The notes under the pieces were generated by a model. It worked only from the letters and a program-made list of their open reading frames with translations. It was not told the origin of the DNA and searched no databases. From Natronococcus roseus (GTDB lineage Archaea; Halobacteriota; Halobacteria; Halobacteriales; Natrialbaceae), in NCBI RefSeq assembly GCF_043677095.1, contig NZ_JBHLJR010000001.1:682001-746000 (forward strand): a stretch of DNA of 64,000 nt. Direction: 5' to 3'. This document shows positions 42,220 through 50,759 of the stretch, piece by piece (the first letter of the stretch is position 1; every line of letters starts with the position of its first letter). The translations under genes were made by a program, and so were the position numbers.

Positions 42220-42720
42220 TCAATCGAGTCGTTCCGAGCCCTCGGCGTGACGGCTCGAGAGCTCGACGTATCGGTCCGCCGTCTCCTCGAGGCGCGGATC
42301 GTCGACCTCGGCTTTCGGTTCGGCGGGCGCGCCGGCGACGAGCGTCTCGGGTTCGACCTCGGTTCCCTCCGTGACGACGCTGCCGGCCGCGACGACCGCA
42401 CCCTCGCCGATCCGGGCGCCGTCGAGGACGACGGCGTTCATCCCGACCAGCGCGCGCTCGCGGACGGTCGCGTCGTGGACGATCGCGCTGTGGCCCACCG
42501 TGGCGTAGGGCTCGAGTTCGGCGTCCTCGTGGAGGACCGCGTTGTCCTGGACGTTCGCGCCCTCGCCGACGACAATCCGGCCGTGATCGCCCCGGAGGGT
42601 CGTGTTCGGCCAGACGCTGGCGTCGGCCTCGACGACGACGTTGCCAATCACGACTGCGCTCTCGTCGACGTACGCCGAGTCGGCGACCTGGGGTTCCGTC
42701 CCTTCGAACGAGCGAAGCAT
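42220..42720 (-). CDS. Gamma-carbonic-anhydrase-like hexapeptide protein
   Basis: 166 residues. Left-handed beta-helix repeats: DSAYVDESAVVIGNVVVEADASVWPNTTLRGDHGRIVVGEGANVQDNAVLHED, ATVGHSAIVHDATVRERALVGMNAVVLDGARIGEGAVVAAGSVVTEGTEV. The zinc ligands of the family are in place (VLHED, VGHSAIVHD), so carbonic anhydrase or acyl-carrier-like activity is possible. Trimeric in this family. Length is normal. Confidence 0.88.
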   Translation of the reverse strand: MLRSFEGTEPQVADSAYVDESAVVIGNVVVEADASVWPNTTLRGDHGRIVVGEGANVQDNAVLHEDAELEPYATVGHSAIVHDATVRERALVGMNAVVLDGARIGEGAVVAAGSVVTEGTEVEPETLVAGAPAEPKAEVDDPRLEETADRYVELSSRHAEGSERLD

Positions 42721-43112
42721 GGCGGCTACCTCTCGCGAACGGGGCTTGAATCTACCGTCGATCGAAGTGTGTTCGACCGATCCGTCGTATAAATACCAAT
42801 GTATGTTGGCGGTAGCTCTAATGCGGTATCCCCACTACGAAGAAGTAGGCAGTGGACGGACGTACCAGAATGCATCCGTAGCCCGCTGCCGTGCTCCGAA
42901 GGCCCCGTCTTCGAATCAGGAAGTCTACCCCGCTTCCGTTCCCCGAAGACCCCACCTTCGACGTGGAGGGTTCGACCCCGCTTCCGTTCACCCAAGACAG
43001 TCACCTTGATCAGGGGGGTCAGACCCCGCTTCCGTTTTGCGGCTTCCTTCCCTTTCCGCTCGACCCGAACGGCGAGATCCATCGCCGATCAGAGCCACCC
43101 GTAATTCGCCGA
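42721..43112. other. Intergenic region with degenerate 48-base repeats
   Basis: No convincing gene. A TATA-like TATAAATA at 42788-42795 is followed by an ATG only a few bases later, and the frame after it runs through the repeat. The repeats at 42881-43036 are listed separately. Confidence 0.5.
42881..43036. repeat. Degenerate tandem repeat, 48-base period
   Basis: ACCCCGCTTCCGTT occurs at 42927, 42975 and 43023, exactly 48 bases apart, with a weaker copy near 42881. The sequence between shows partial similarity from unit to unit, and the last unit breaks down after the core. The minus strand would read as repeats of GERKRGR, but no start or signal supports a protein. Uneven conservation makes it unlike a CRISPR array. 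Confidence 0.65.
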
Positions 43113-43316
43113 TCAGTCGCCCGACCGGCTCGAGACGGTAGTGACCGACGAACCGATTACGACCGGGCCGTCGGTCGAGGGCACGACTGTCACCGTGTCG
43201 GGTTCGTGAACAGTGCGGTTGGATCGCTCGTCGATGCAACCGCTCAGCGCCAAGAGTGCAGCGGTGGCTACGATTCGGGCGATGCGTCTGGCTCGAGACT
43301 CGAAACGGCCGGACAC
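43113..43316 (-). CDS. Small putative lipoprotein
   Basis: 67 residues from the GTG at 43314-43316. ARRIARIVATAALLALSGC is a signal peptide with lipobox LSGC (about residues 18-21), followed by a short Thr/Val/Ser-rich tail (TVHEPDTVTVVPSTDGPVV). A TTG six codons earlier is an alternative start. If expressed, it is a small cell-surface lipoprotein of unknown role. It converges with no gene on the plus strand and lies 42 bases from the OsmC gene. Confidence 0.5.
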   Translation of the reverse strand: MSGRFESRARRIARIVATAALLALSGCIDERSNRTVHEPDTVTVVPSTDGPVVIGSSVTTVSSRSGD

Positions 43317-43358
43317 TAGCAGCGCTCCCGGCAATCACGAAAGAAGTACTGCTCGATT

Positions 43359-43754
43359 TTAGAAGGCGCTGCCCTCGAAGTCGGTGTCTGCGTGGAGACT
43401 GTCCTTCAGCGCGTCGTGGACCTTACAGAGCTCGAAGGCGCGGTCGATTACCTTCTGGCCGGTGTCGTCGTCGACGTCGGCCTCGACGCGGATGTCGAAG
43501 TGGACCGACTCGAGCTTGTCGTCGTCGTTGAGCTCGCCCGTCGACTCGATCTCGATCCGACCGAGGTCGCCGGCGTCGCGCTGCTGGCCCCCGACGCGCA
43601 GCGCGGGGACGTAACAGGAGGCGTACGCCGCCAGCAGGCTCTCGAGGGTGTCCGGCGCCTCCTCGCCCTCGGCGTCGATCGTCGTCTCGAACTCGCCGAT
43701 CTCGTTCGTCGCGCTGAACCCCTCCTCGGAGACGGTGGTGACTTGTTTCGACAT
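43359..43754 (-). CDS. OsmC-family peroxidase-like protein
   Basis: 131 residues from the ATG at 43752-43754. EGFSATNEIGEFETTIDAEGEEAPDTLESLLAAYASCYVPALRVGGQQRDAGDLGRIEIESTGEL matches the OsmC/Ohr order, with one cysteine in the AYASCY motif and a second in FELCKVHDALKD. These are the redox pair that reduces organic hydroperoxides. Length is normal for the short family. Confidence 0.88.
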   Translation of the reverse strand: MSKQVTTVSEEGFSATNEIGEFETTIDAEGEEAPDTLESLLAAYASCYVPALRVGGQQRDAGDLGRIEIESTGELNDDDKLESVHFDIRVEADVDDDTGQKVIDRAFELCKVHDALKDSLHADTDFEGSAF

Positions 43755-43858
43755 CGCAGTCGGGACAACCACTGCCGTCGCCGTAAACGTTGTTCTCGGG
43801 GGCAACACCGTCCGGTTCGAGTTTCCGCCGAAAAATGGACGTGTCTCGGTCTGCCGGC

Positions 43859-44587
43859 TCAGCTCTCGAGTTCGAACGGCTCGTCGGCCTCGAGGACGTG
43901 GACCTCGGCGTCGCTGCCCGTCCCCGCGACCTCGCTCTCGAACTGCTCGGGATCCTGCTCGATCGGCGGGAACGTATCGTAGTGCTGGGGGAACGCGTGG
44001 TCGACGTCGAGCCAGTCGACGGCGACGGCGGCCTGCCAGGGCCCCATCGTGAAGTGGTCGCCCATCGGCACCGCCGCGGCGTCGGGCTCGAGGTAGGGTC
44101 CGACGACCTCGCGCATCTCGGTCATCAGCGAGGTGTCGCCCGCGTGGTAGAACGTCGTCGACTCCTCGTCGCTGACCTGGGTCGGCTTCGTATCCGAGAT
44201 CACGAAGCCGGCGGGCATCCCCGCGTCGACGTCGTACTCGGTCATGATACCGTTGGTGTGGTCGGCCCGGACCATCGTGACGAACGCGTCGTCACACTCG
44301 ACGGTCCCGCCGAGGTTCATCCCCATCCCGCCGACGGCGTCCTCGAAGCCGAACTCCTCCTCGCAGTAGGAGACGAGTTCGGGGGTCGCGACCAGCGTCG
44401 CGTCGCTGAACTCGCCCGCGTCGGCGATGTGGTCGGCGTGGCCGTGCGTGAGCAGGACGTAGTCCGGTTCGTCGACGTCCGACGGCTCGAGGCCCGTCTT
44501 CGGGTTGTCGAAGAACGGGTCGATCAGCAGGTCGGTGTCGCCGACGGTGACGTGCCACGTCGAGTGGCCGTGCCAGGTGAGTTCCAT
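43859..44587 (-). CDS. UPF0173-type metal-dependent hydrolase
   Basis: 242 residues from the ATG at 44585-44587. Metallo-beta-lactamase fold: MELTWHGHSTWHVTVGDTDLLIDPFF, LLTHGHADHIADAGEF (zinc motif HxHxDH), FYHAGDTSLM, PMGDHFTMGPWQAAVAVDWL and HAFPQHYDTFP (last ligand). This is the YtkL/UPF0173 group; the natural substrate is unknown. Complete. Confidence 0.9.
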   Translation of the reverse strand: MELTWHGHSTWHVTVGDTDLLIDPFFDNPKTGLEPSDVDEPDYVLLTHGHADHIADAGEFSDATLVATPELVSYCEEEFGFEDAVGGMGMNLGGTVECDDAFVTMVRADHTNGIMTEYDVDAGMPAGFVISDTKPTQVSDEESTTFYHAGDTSLMTEMREVVGPYLEPDAAAVPMGDHFTMGPWQAAVAVDWLDVDHAFPQHYDTFPPIEQDPEQFESEVAGTGSDAEVHVLEADEPFELES

Positions 44588-44739
44588 AGCAGGCCAACGG
44601 TTGGTCGGAGACCGTCTTAAAACTGGCCGCGGGAGCTGCCGTGGGCCGCCTGCGGCCGCAGGCGACGACCGGAACGACGAGCCGGCAACCCGCGGAGCGA
44701 TGCCGTGGCGTTTTTTGTACGGGGCTCCTACGACGGCGT

Positions 44740-45003
44740 ATGCTCTCACTCTCGCTCGAGGAGTTCATGATCGAACTGAACGAGGGATCGATCAAGAACG
44801 TCGGTCCGACGAACAAGTCCGCGACGGTCAAGCTGTTCGGCGTCGAGGAGGCCGGTGCCCGCGAGTTCGGCGACAAGCGGGTCAAACTCGTCTTCGAGGA
44901 CGAGGACGGCAACGAGGTACAGGTGTCGCTGTTCCCCGAAGACGTCCGCAAGATCGTCAAAGACGTCGAGGCGCTCGAGGACGATTCCCCGGTCTTCGAG
45001 TGA
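44740..45003 (+). CDS. Conserved haloarchaeal hypothetical protein
   Basis: 87 residues from the ATG at 44740, or 78 from the ATG at 44767 (MIELNEGS). Beta-rich: ELNEGSIKNVGPTNKSATVKLFGVEEAGAREFGDKRVKLVFEDEDGNEVQVSLFPEDVRKIVKDVEALEDD. No motif is recognised. The T-rich GTTTTTTGTA just upstream (about 44711) may be its promoter. It lies 102 bases before the RecJ-like gene. Confidence 0.72.
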   Translation: MLSLSLEEFMIELNEGSIKNVGPTNKSATVKLFGVEEAGAREFGDKRVKLVFEDEDGNEVQVSLFPEDVRKIVKDVEALEDDSPVFE

Positions 45004-45105
45004 ACGACGGCCGATTCCGGCGGTCGTTTCGCGCGCGGATCGGTCGGTACTGCCCCGAACGCATTCCGACAACCGTTTTAGGGCGAAACTGCTTGGTTCG
45101 TGTAG

Positions 45106-47259
45106 ATGGGTAACTGTATCATCTGCGGCACGTCTGTCGACGGCGAGATCTGCGAGAGTCACGAGGAGGACGCGGTCTTCGAGTTCCGCGGAACCACCCC
45201 CTCGCAGCTCACCCCCGGTCGCTACTACCGGGGAACCGTCGACGGCTACGCCGATTTCGGTGTCTTCATCGATGTCGGCGATCACGTCACCGGTCTGTTG
45301 CACAGAAGCGAACTGGACAAGCGACTCGAGAGTCTCGACTGGGAGCCCGGCGACGAGGTGTTCGTGCAGGTGCTCGACGTCCGGGACAACGGCAACGTCG
45401 ATCTGGGCTGGTCGATCCGCCAGCGCGAACGCGAGTTCCGCGGTCACCTGGTCGAGACGGCCGACGACGAGTACCTTCCCGAGGAAGCCGATGACGACGA
45501 GGCTGACGAGGCCGACGCCGACGCCGGTCCGAGCGCGAGCGACGCTAATGCCGACGCCGGTCCGAGCGCAAGCGACGCTAACGCCGACGCCGGTCCGAGC
45601 GCGAGCGCCGACGACGCCGGACCGAGCGACGACTCGAGTCCATCTACCGGCGGGACCGAGACGGTCGCCGCCGAGAGCGGCTCCGTCGCCGCCGAGACGA
45701 CGGTTTCGACGGCCGCGACCGACGACGCCGCCGACGCCGAGCCGGAGGCCGAACCGGCGCTGAAGCGAACGACGATCGACGCTATCGAGAACCAGGTCGG
45801 CAGCGTCGTCCGCCTCGAGGGCGAGATCACCGGCGTCCGTCAGACCTCCGGCCCGACGGTGTTCGAGCTTCGCGACGAGACCGGCACCGTCGAGTGTGCG
45901 GCCTTCGAGGAGGCCGGCGTCCGGGCCTACCCCGACGTCGAGGTCGAGGACGTCGTCGCCCTCGAGGGCGAGATCGAGCGCCACCACGGCGACCTGCAGG
46001 TCGAGACCGAGACCCTCGAGATCCTCGAGGACGAGGCCCGCGAGACCGTCGTCGACCGCCTCGAGAGCGCGATCGAGCGCGAGGCCCGACCAGCCGACGT
46101 CGCCCCGCTCGCCGACCACGACGCGGTCGCGGCCGTCGAGGACGAGATCGGCGACGCCGCGACGGCGATCCGGCGTGCGATCATGGAGGCCCGCCCCGTC
46201 GTCGTTCGCCACGCCGCGACCGCCGACGGCTACGTCGCCGGCGCCGCCATCGAGCGCGCCGCGCTCCCGCTGATCCGCGAGAAACACACCCGCGAGGACG
46301 CCGAGTACCACTACTTCGAGCGCCGACCGCTCGAGGGTCGGGTGTACGACATGGACGCCGCGACCGACGACGTCACCTCGATGCTCGAGGCCCGCGACCG
46401 CCACGACGAGCAGCTGCCGCTGGTCGTGCTCGTCGGCGCGGGCTCGACCGTCGAGTCCGCCGACGGCTACGAGCTGCTCTCGCTGTACGGCGCCGAGGCA
46501 CTGGTCATCGACGACAGCCGCGCCGACGAGGAGATCGTCGACGCCGTCTCGGCGGCCGTCGCCCCCTCGCTTTCCGGCGCCGACGTCGCCGACCTGACCT
46601 CGACAGCCCTCGCCGCGAACGTCGCCGCCCACGTCAACGACGACGTCCGCGACGACCTCGAGCATCTGCCGGCGGTCAGCTACTGGGAGAACGCCCCCGA
46701 GGCGTACCTCGAGCTGGCCACCGAGGCCGGCTACGACGAGACGGACATCTCCGAGCGACGCGAGGCCGTCGCGCTCGAGGCGTTCTACCAGAGCTACAAG
46801 GACAAGCGCGAACTCGTCGCGGACCTGCTGTTCGACGGCAACGCCGACCTCGCGGCCCACGTCTCCGAGCAGTTCCGCGACAAGCTCGAGACCGAACTGG
46901 GAACCGCCCGCGAGAACCGCTCGGTACAGGAGGTCGACGGGCTGACCGTCACCGTGCTCGACACCGACGCGTTCACCCACCGGTACGACTTCCCGACGAC
47001 GATCCTGCTGCTCGACGCGCTTCACCGCCGCGAGCGCGAGGATTCGGACGTCACGCTCGGTATCGGCGAGGACGAACTGCACGTCCGAACGACCGAAGCG
47101 ATCGACGTTCGGGCCCTCGGTAACGCGATCGCCGAACGAGTTCCGAACGGCGGCGTCCACGTCGTCGGCGGGCGGGACGGCCACGTCGAGTTCCTGCCCG
47201 GCGAGCGCGACGCCGTCCACGAGGCCGCACTCGAGGCGCTCGGCGAGACGCTCGCGTAA
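45106..47259 (+). CDS. RecJ/DHH-family nuclease-like protein with S1 and OB domains
   Basis: 717 residues. CIICGTSVDGEICESHEEDAVFEF is a small zinc-ribbon-like start (residues 4-27). S1 RNA-binding domain at about 35-105 (GRYYRGTVDGYADFGVFIDVGDHVTGLLHRSELD). An acidic linker follows with three copies of DANADAGPSAS-like units (about 140-170). OB fold at about 225-310 (VGSVVRLEGEITGVRQTSGPTVFELRDETGTVECAAFEEA). The rest is a DHH-type domain (RPVVVRHAATADGYVAGAAIERAALPLI) whose acidic metal motif (DHD) is degenerate. It is a haloarchaeal RecJ-like single-strand nuclease relative, possibly linked to replication or RNA turnover. Confidence 0.85.
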   Translation: MGNCIICGTSVDGEICESHEEDAVFEFRGTTPSQLTPGRYYRGTVDGYADFGVFIDVGDHVTGLLHRSELDKRLESLDWEPGDEVFVQVLDVRDNGNVDLGWSIRQREREFRGHLVETADDEYLPEEADDDEADEADADAGPSASDANADAGPSASDANADAGPSASADDAGPSDDSSPSTGGTETVAAESGSVAAETTVSTAATDDAADAEPEAEPALKRTTIDAIENQVGSVVRLEGEITGVRQTSGPTVFELRDETGTVECAAFEEAGVRAYPDVEVEDVVALEGEIERHHGDLQVETETLEILEDEARETVVDRLESAIEREARPADVAPLADHDAVAAVEDEIGDAATAIRRAIMEARPVVVRHAATADGYVAGAAIERAALPLIREKHTREDAEYHYFERRPLEGRVYDMDAATDDVTSMLEARDRHDEQLPLVVLVGAGSTVESADGYELLSLYGAEALVIDDSRADEEIVDAVSAAVAPSLSGADVADLTSTALAANVAAHVNDDVRDDLEHLPAVSYWENAPEAYLELATEAGYDETDISERREAVALEAFYQSYKDKRELVADLLFDGNADLAAHVSEQFRDKLETELGTARENRSVQEVDGLTVTVLDTDAFTHRYDFPTTILLLDALHRREREDSDVTLGIGEDELHVRTTEAIDVRALGNAIAERVPNGGVHVVGGRDGHVEFLPGERDAVHEAALEALGETLA

Positions 47260-47343
47260 TCGCGCCCTTCTCCGTCGTCCACGACCCGATCAGCGGCAGT
47301 GCCGGTCAGAAACGCATTTGGCAGTCGCTATCACACGTAGGGT

Positions 47344-47775
47344 ATGGGCGCCGATCCGAGGACGCGGCTCCGCGAGAACGCCACGGAGGTGACGGCGACG
47401 CTCGTGACCGGGATCTGGCTCGCCGCGATGTTCACCGGCCAGGGGTGGTGGCTCGCGGCGCTGCTCTTCGGGTATATCGTCGTCGTGCCGATGGTCGCGT
47501 TGCTGTTCGGCGACGAGGACGACGTTCGAGAGTGGTGGACCGAAGACGAAATCGACCCCGAGACGCTCGAGGAGGCGGAAGCGGAGGAGCCGTCGGCCCG
47601 CGACGCCCTCGAGCGACTCCGCGATCGGTACGCGGCGGGCGAGCTGACCGACGAGCAGTTCGAGCGCAAGCTCGATCGGCTACTCGAGACGGAAACGCTC
47701 GAGGACGCCGACCGATGGCGCCGCGAGACGCGGAACGACCGCTCCGAGGACCTCGAGTTCGAGACGCGGGAATGA
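47344..47775 (+). CDS. Membrane protein with SHOCT domain
   Basis: 143 residues. Two N-terminal helices (TATLVTGIWLAAMFTGQ and WLAALLFGYIVVVPMVALLFG), an acidic stretch, then the SHOCT motif ALERLRDRYAAGELTDEQFERKLDRLLETE at about 95-124. SHOCT is a short oligomerisation element at the end of many small proteins. Function unknown. Its stop overlaps an ATG of a longer form of the next gene. Confidence 0.83.
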   Translation: MGADPRTRLRENATEVTATLVTGIWLAAMFTGQGWWLAALLFGYIVVVPMVALLFGDEDDVREWWTEDEIDPETLEEAEAEEPSARDALERLRDRYAAGELTDEQFERKLDRLLETETLEDADRWRRETRNDRSEDLEFETRE

Positions 47776-47781
47776 GCGGAC

Positions 47782-47790
47782 CATATATGA
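47782..47790 (+). promoter_or_regulatory. TATA box of the DUF411 gene
   Basis: CATATATGA lies just after the SHOCT gene stop and 24-32 bases before the ATG at 47814. It decides the start: the longer form from 47772 would begin upstream of its own TATA box. Confidence 0.6.
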
Positions 47791-47813
47791 GAGCGCGTTC
47801 GCTAGCGGCGCGC

Positions 47814-48332
47814 ATGGGTATCTCACGACGGCGGCTGTGTTCGACGGGTGCGGCGCTCGCGATCGGCGGGCTCGCCGGCTGTTTCGGCGACTCCGAGGCG
47901 GACGGTGGGGAGTCGACCGACGGGGGCGGGAGCGACGAGTGGACGTGGTCGGGCTCGCTCCCGATCGAGCGCGTCGTCCAGCACCACGATCCCGACTGTG
48001 GCTGCTGCGAGGCGTACGTTGACTACCTCACCGACCACGGGTTCGACGTCGAGGTCGTCGAGACCGACGACCCCGAAGGTGTCAAACGCGAGCTGTCGGT
48101 TCCCGAGGACGCCTGGAGCTGCCACACGATCGAGTTCGGCGACTACCTCGTGGAGGGCCACGTCCCCCTCGAGGCCGTCGAGGAGCTGTTCGCGGAGGAA
48201 CCCGACGTTCTCGGAGTCGCGGCTCCCGGAATGCCCCAACACTCTCCGGGGATGGGACCGCCCGGCGACGAACCGCTGTCGGTCGCCGCCTTCGAGGAAT
48301 CGGGTGCGGTCTTCGAGTACGTCGAAGTCTGA
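47814..48332 (+). CDS. DUF411-type metal-binding lipoprotein
   Basis: 172 residues from the ATG at 47814. MGISRRRLCSTGAALAIGGLAGC is a Tat-type lipoprotein signal with lipobox LAGC. The DUF411 domain follows: VVQHHDPDCGCCEAYVDYLTDHGFDVEVVETDDPEGVKRELSVPEDAWSCHTIEFGDYLVEGHVPLEAVEELF, ending GVAAPGMPQHSPGM. CGCC, the SCHT cysteine and the M-x2-H-x3-GM end are likely copper ligands. It probably handles copper at the cell surface. Confidence 0.88.
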   Translation: MGISRRRLCSTGAALAIGGLAGCFGDSEADGGESTDGGGSDEWTWSGSLPIERVVQHHDPDCGCCEAYVDYLTDHGFDVEVVETDDPEGVKRELSVPEDAWSCHTIEFGDYLVEGHVPLEAVEELFAEEPDVLGVAAPGMPQHSPGMGPPGDEPLSVAAFEESGAVFEYVEV

Positions 48333-48336
48333 GCGC

Positions 48337-48774
48337 TCACGCCGTTCGGGAGTCCTCGTTCGGTTCGGCTTCCTGGACGTCCTCGAGCAGGTTCGTAATT
48401 GTCAGCTCGAGCTCCCGACGCACCGTCTTCGCACCCAGCCGATCGAGCACGAACGACCAGATCGAGTCGAACGTGTACCTGGCGGTCGCCGTGACGCGGG
48501 CCTCCTTGCCGTCCTCGACGGTGACTCTCGAGTACCGCTCCTCGAACATCCCGCCGTCGACGAAGCGGTACTCGTACCCGTTCTCGAGCGGCGAGAACCG
48601 TACCGTCATCTCGGTTCCGTCGATCGCGACCGTCGCTTCGGCCCCGTCGTCGGTCGCCTCGCAGGCTCGAACCTCGTAGACGTCCGCGTACTCGAGGATC
48701 GAACGCGGCGTCAGTCGCTCGCGGAGTTGCTCGGCCGGCGGTTCGACGGTGTACGAGAGCTCGATCTCGCGCAT
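48337..48774 (-). CDS. SRPBCC/START-like protein
   Basis: 145 residues from the ATG at 48772-48774. MREIELSYTVEPPAEQLRERLTPRSILEYADVYEVRACEATDDGAEATVAIDGTEMTVRFSPLENGYEYRFVDG ... TARYTFDSIWSFVLDRLGAKTVRRELELTITNLLEDV has the helix-grip order of polyketide-cyclase-like lipid-binding proteins. Ligand unknown. It is convergent with the DUF411 gene and divergent from elp3. Confidence 0.8.
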   Translation of the reverse strand: MREIELSYTVEPPAEQLRERLTPRSILEYADVYEVRACEATDDGAEATVAIDGTEMTVRFSPLENGYEYRFVDGGMFEERYSRVTVEDGKEARVTATARYTFDSIWSFVLDRLGAKTVRRELELTITNLLEDVQEAEPNEDSRTA

Positions 48775-48844
48775 TCGGGGTACCGTTGCGGGCGAGCGGT
48801 CAAAGCCGTACTGCTCCCGAGCGGAACGGTAGCGAGTCCGACAC

Positions 48845-48851
48845 GCTTATT
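48845..48851 (+). promoter_or_regulatory. TATA element of elp3
   Basis: GCTTATT centred about 29 bases before the GTG at 48877, supporting that start. Confidence 0.45.
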
Positions 48852-48876
48852 CACGCTCCGGGACCAACTCCGTGTA

Positions 48877-50580
48877 GTGAGTACCGAGACGCCCGAACCG
48901 ACCGAAACCGACGCGTTCGAGAAGGTCTGCGAGACGCTCGTCGAGCGAATCCTCGACGGCGAGATCGACCGCGAGGAGGTCGAGAAGGCCAAGCTCGAGG
49001 CGTGTTCGGAACACTCGGCGCCGAAGGTGCCGAAGAACTCCGAGCTGCTGGACTACGCGCCCCAGGAGCGCCGCGAGGAACTCGAGTCGGTGCTTCGGCG
49101 CAAGCCCGTCCGGACCGCCTCGGGCGTCTCGCCGGTCGCGATCATGACCTCGCCCGAGCGGTGTCCCCACGGGAAGTGTCTCTACTGTCCCGGCGGCCCC
49201 GACTCGGAGTTCTCGAGCTCCCAGAGCTACACGGGCGAGGAGCCCGCGGCGGCGCGGGGCGTCCAGAACGACTACGACCCGTACGGCCAGGTGACCCTGC
49301 GCCTCGAGCAGCTCCGGGAGATCGGCCACCCCGTCGACAAGGTCGAACTCATCCTGATGGGCGGGACGATGACCGCCCGCAGCCACGACTACCAGGAGTG
49401 GTTCGTCAAGCGCGCCCTCGAGGCGATGAACGACTACGACGTCGACAAGGAGCCCGAGCCCGCCGAGGGGGTCAGCTTCGCGGAGGATCCCGAGGAGTAC
49501 GAGTTCAAATATCTCGAGGACGTCATCGCCGAGAACGAGACGAACGAGATCAGGAACATCGGGACGACCTTCGAGACCAAGCCCGACTGGTGTGACCCCG
49601 AGCAGATCGACCGGATGCTCGATCTCGGCGGGACGAAAGTCGAGGTCGGCGTCCAGACGACCTACGAGCGAATCAATCGGGAAATGCACCGCGGCCACGG
49701 CGCCCAGGCGTCGATCGACGCCAACCGCCGGCTCCGCAACGCGGGGTTCAAGGTCGGCTTCCACATGATGCCCGGCCAGCCGGGGATGTCCAAGGAGATG
49801 TGTCTCGAGGACTTCCGCCGGCTGTTCGAGCAGGAACAGTGGAAGCCCGACTACCTCAAGATCTACCCGACGCTGATCGTTCGCGGGACCGCGACCTACG
49901 ACTGGTGGCACGAGGGTGAGTTCGATCCCCTCACGAACGAGGAGGCCGCCGACCTGGTCGCCGAGATCAAGGACATGATTCCCCGCTACACGCGCCTCCA
50001 GCGGGTCCAGCGGGACATTCCGGCGGACTACATCGACGCCGGCGTCTGGAAGTCGAACCTCAGACAGCTCGCCCGAAAGCGCATGGACGAACACGGCTGG
50101 TCCTGTGACTGTATCCGCTGTCGCGAGGCCGGCATGAACGACGAGACGCCCGAGAACGTCGACCTCGACGTGATGACCTACGAGGCCTGCGGCGGCACGG
50201 AGCAGTTCATCTCGTTCGAGGACTTCGAGAAGGACCTCCTCGTCGGCTTCTGTCGTCTTCGGTTTCCCAACGACGGCGGCACCGCGGGCGGCTCCCCCTC
50301 GGCCGCGACGGGCGATCGGATCCGACCGGAGCTCGAGAACGCCGCCATCGTCCGCGAACTCCACGTCTACGGCAGCGAGGTCGCCATGGGAGACGAGGGT
50401 GAAAGCGACCAGCATCAGCACAAGGGGTACGGCCGCCGGCTGATGGAACGGGCAGAAGAACTCGCGGCCGACGCCGGCTACGACAAGTTGAGCGTCATCT
50501 CGGGGATCGGCGCCCGGGAGTACTACCGGAACAAGCTGGGGTACACGCAGGACGGCCCCTACGTCAGCAAGCGGCTGTAG
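48877..50580 (+). CDS. elp3: Elp3-family radical SAM/acetyltransferase (tRNA U34 modification)
   Basis: 567 residues from the GTG at 48877. The radical SAM domain holds the cluster cysteines C96, C101 and C104 in SPERCPHGKCLYCPGG, then VELILMGGTMTARSHDYQEWFVKRAL and VEVGVQTTYERINREMHRGH. The C-terminal GNAT domain is ELHVYGSEVAMGDEGESDQHQHKGYGRRLMERAEELAADAGYDKLSVISGIGAREYYRNKLGY. It makes the carboxymethyl group on wobble uridine of tRNA. Archaeal Elp3 works without the other Elongator subunits. The upstream open frame is non-coding. Confidence 0.95.
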   Translation: MSTETPEPTETDAFEKVCETLVERILDGEIDREEVEKAKLEACSEHSAPKVPKNSELLDYAPQERREELESVLRRKPVRTASGVSPVAIMTSPERCPHGKCLYCPGGPDSEFSSSQSYTGEEPAAARGVQNDYDPYGQVTLRLEQLREIGHPVDKVELILMGGTMTARSHDYQEWFVKRALEAMNDYDVDKEPEPAEGVSFAEDPEEYEFKYLEDVIAENETNEIRNIGTTFETKPDWCDPEQIDRMLDLGGTKVEVGVQTTYERINREMHRGHGAQASIDANRRLRNAGFKVGFHMMPGQPGMSKEMCLEDFRRLFEQEQWKPDYLKIYPTLIVRGTATYDWWHEGEFDPLTNEEAADLVAEIKDMIPRYTRLQRVQRDIPADYIDAGVWKSNLRQLARKRMDEHGWSCDCIRCREAGMNDETPENVDLDVMTYEACGGTEQFISFEDFEKDLLVGFCRLRFPNDGGTAGGSPSAATGDRIRPELENAAIVRELHVYGSEVAMGDEGESDQHQHKGYGRRLMERAEELAADAGYDKLSVISGIGAREYYRNKLGYTQDGPYVSKRL

Positions 50581-50759
50581 GCCGCTGTGGCCCTTCTTTC
50601 GTTCGCTCGAGTCGATAGCACTGGCGCCGTTCTTCGAGCCCACCGTGCCGACGCCGTTCCTCGAGTTGCCTCCTCGTCGCCGTATCAGTATTCGTAGGAG
50701 AATCCCTCGATACTACCACAACGTTATTACTCCCGACGTGTTATGCCACGTGGTAACAG

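Noticed and set aside
42881..43036. Possible CRISPR array
   Set aside because: The conserved core is only 14 bases, with drifting rather than unique spacers, and no cas genes are present.
42799..43104. 101-residue plus-strand frame after a TATA-like TATAAATA
   Set aside because: The ATG lies only a few bases after the TATA element, and the frame runs through the 48-base repeat with basic, Ser/Pro-rich composition unlike haloarchaeal proteins.
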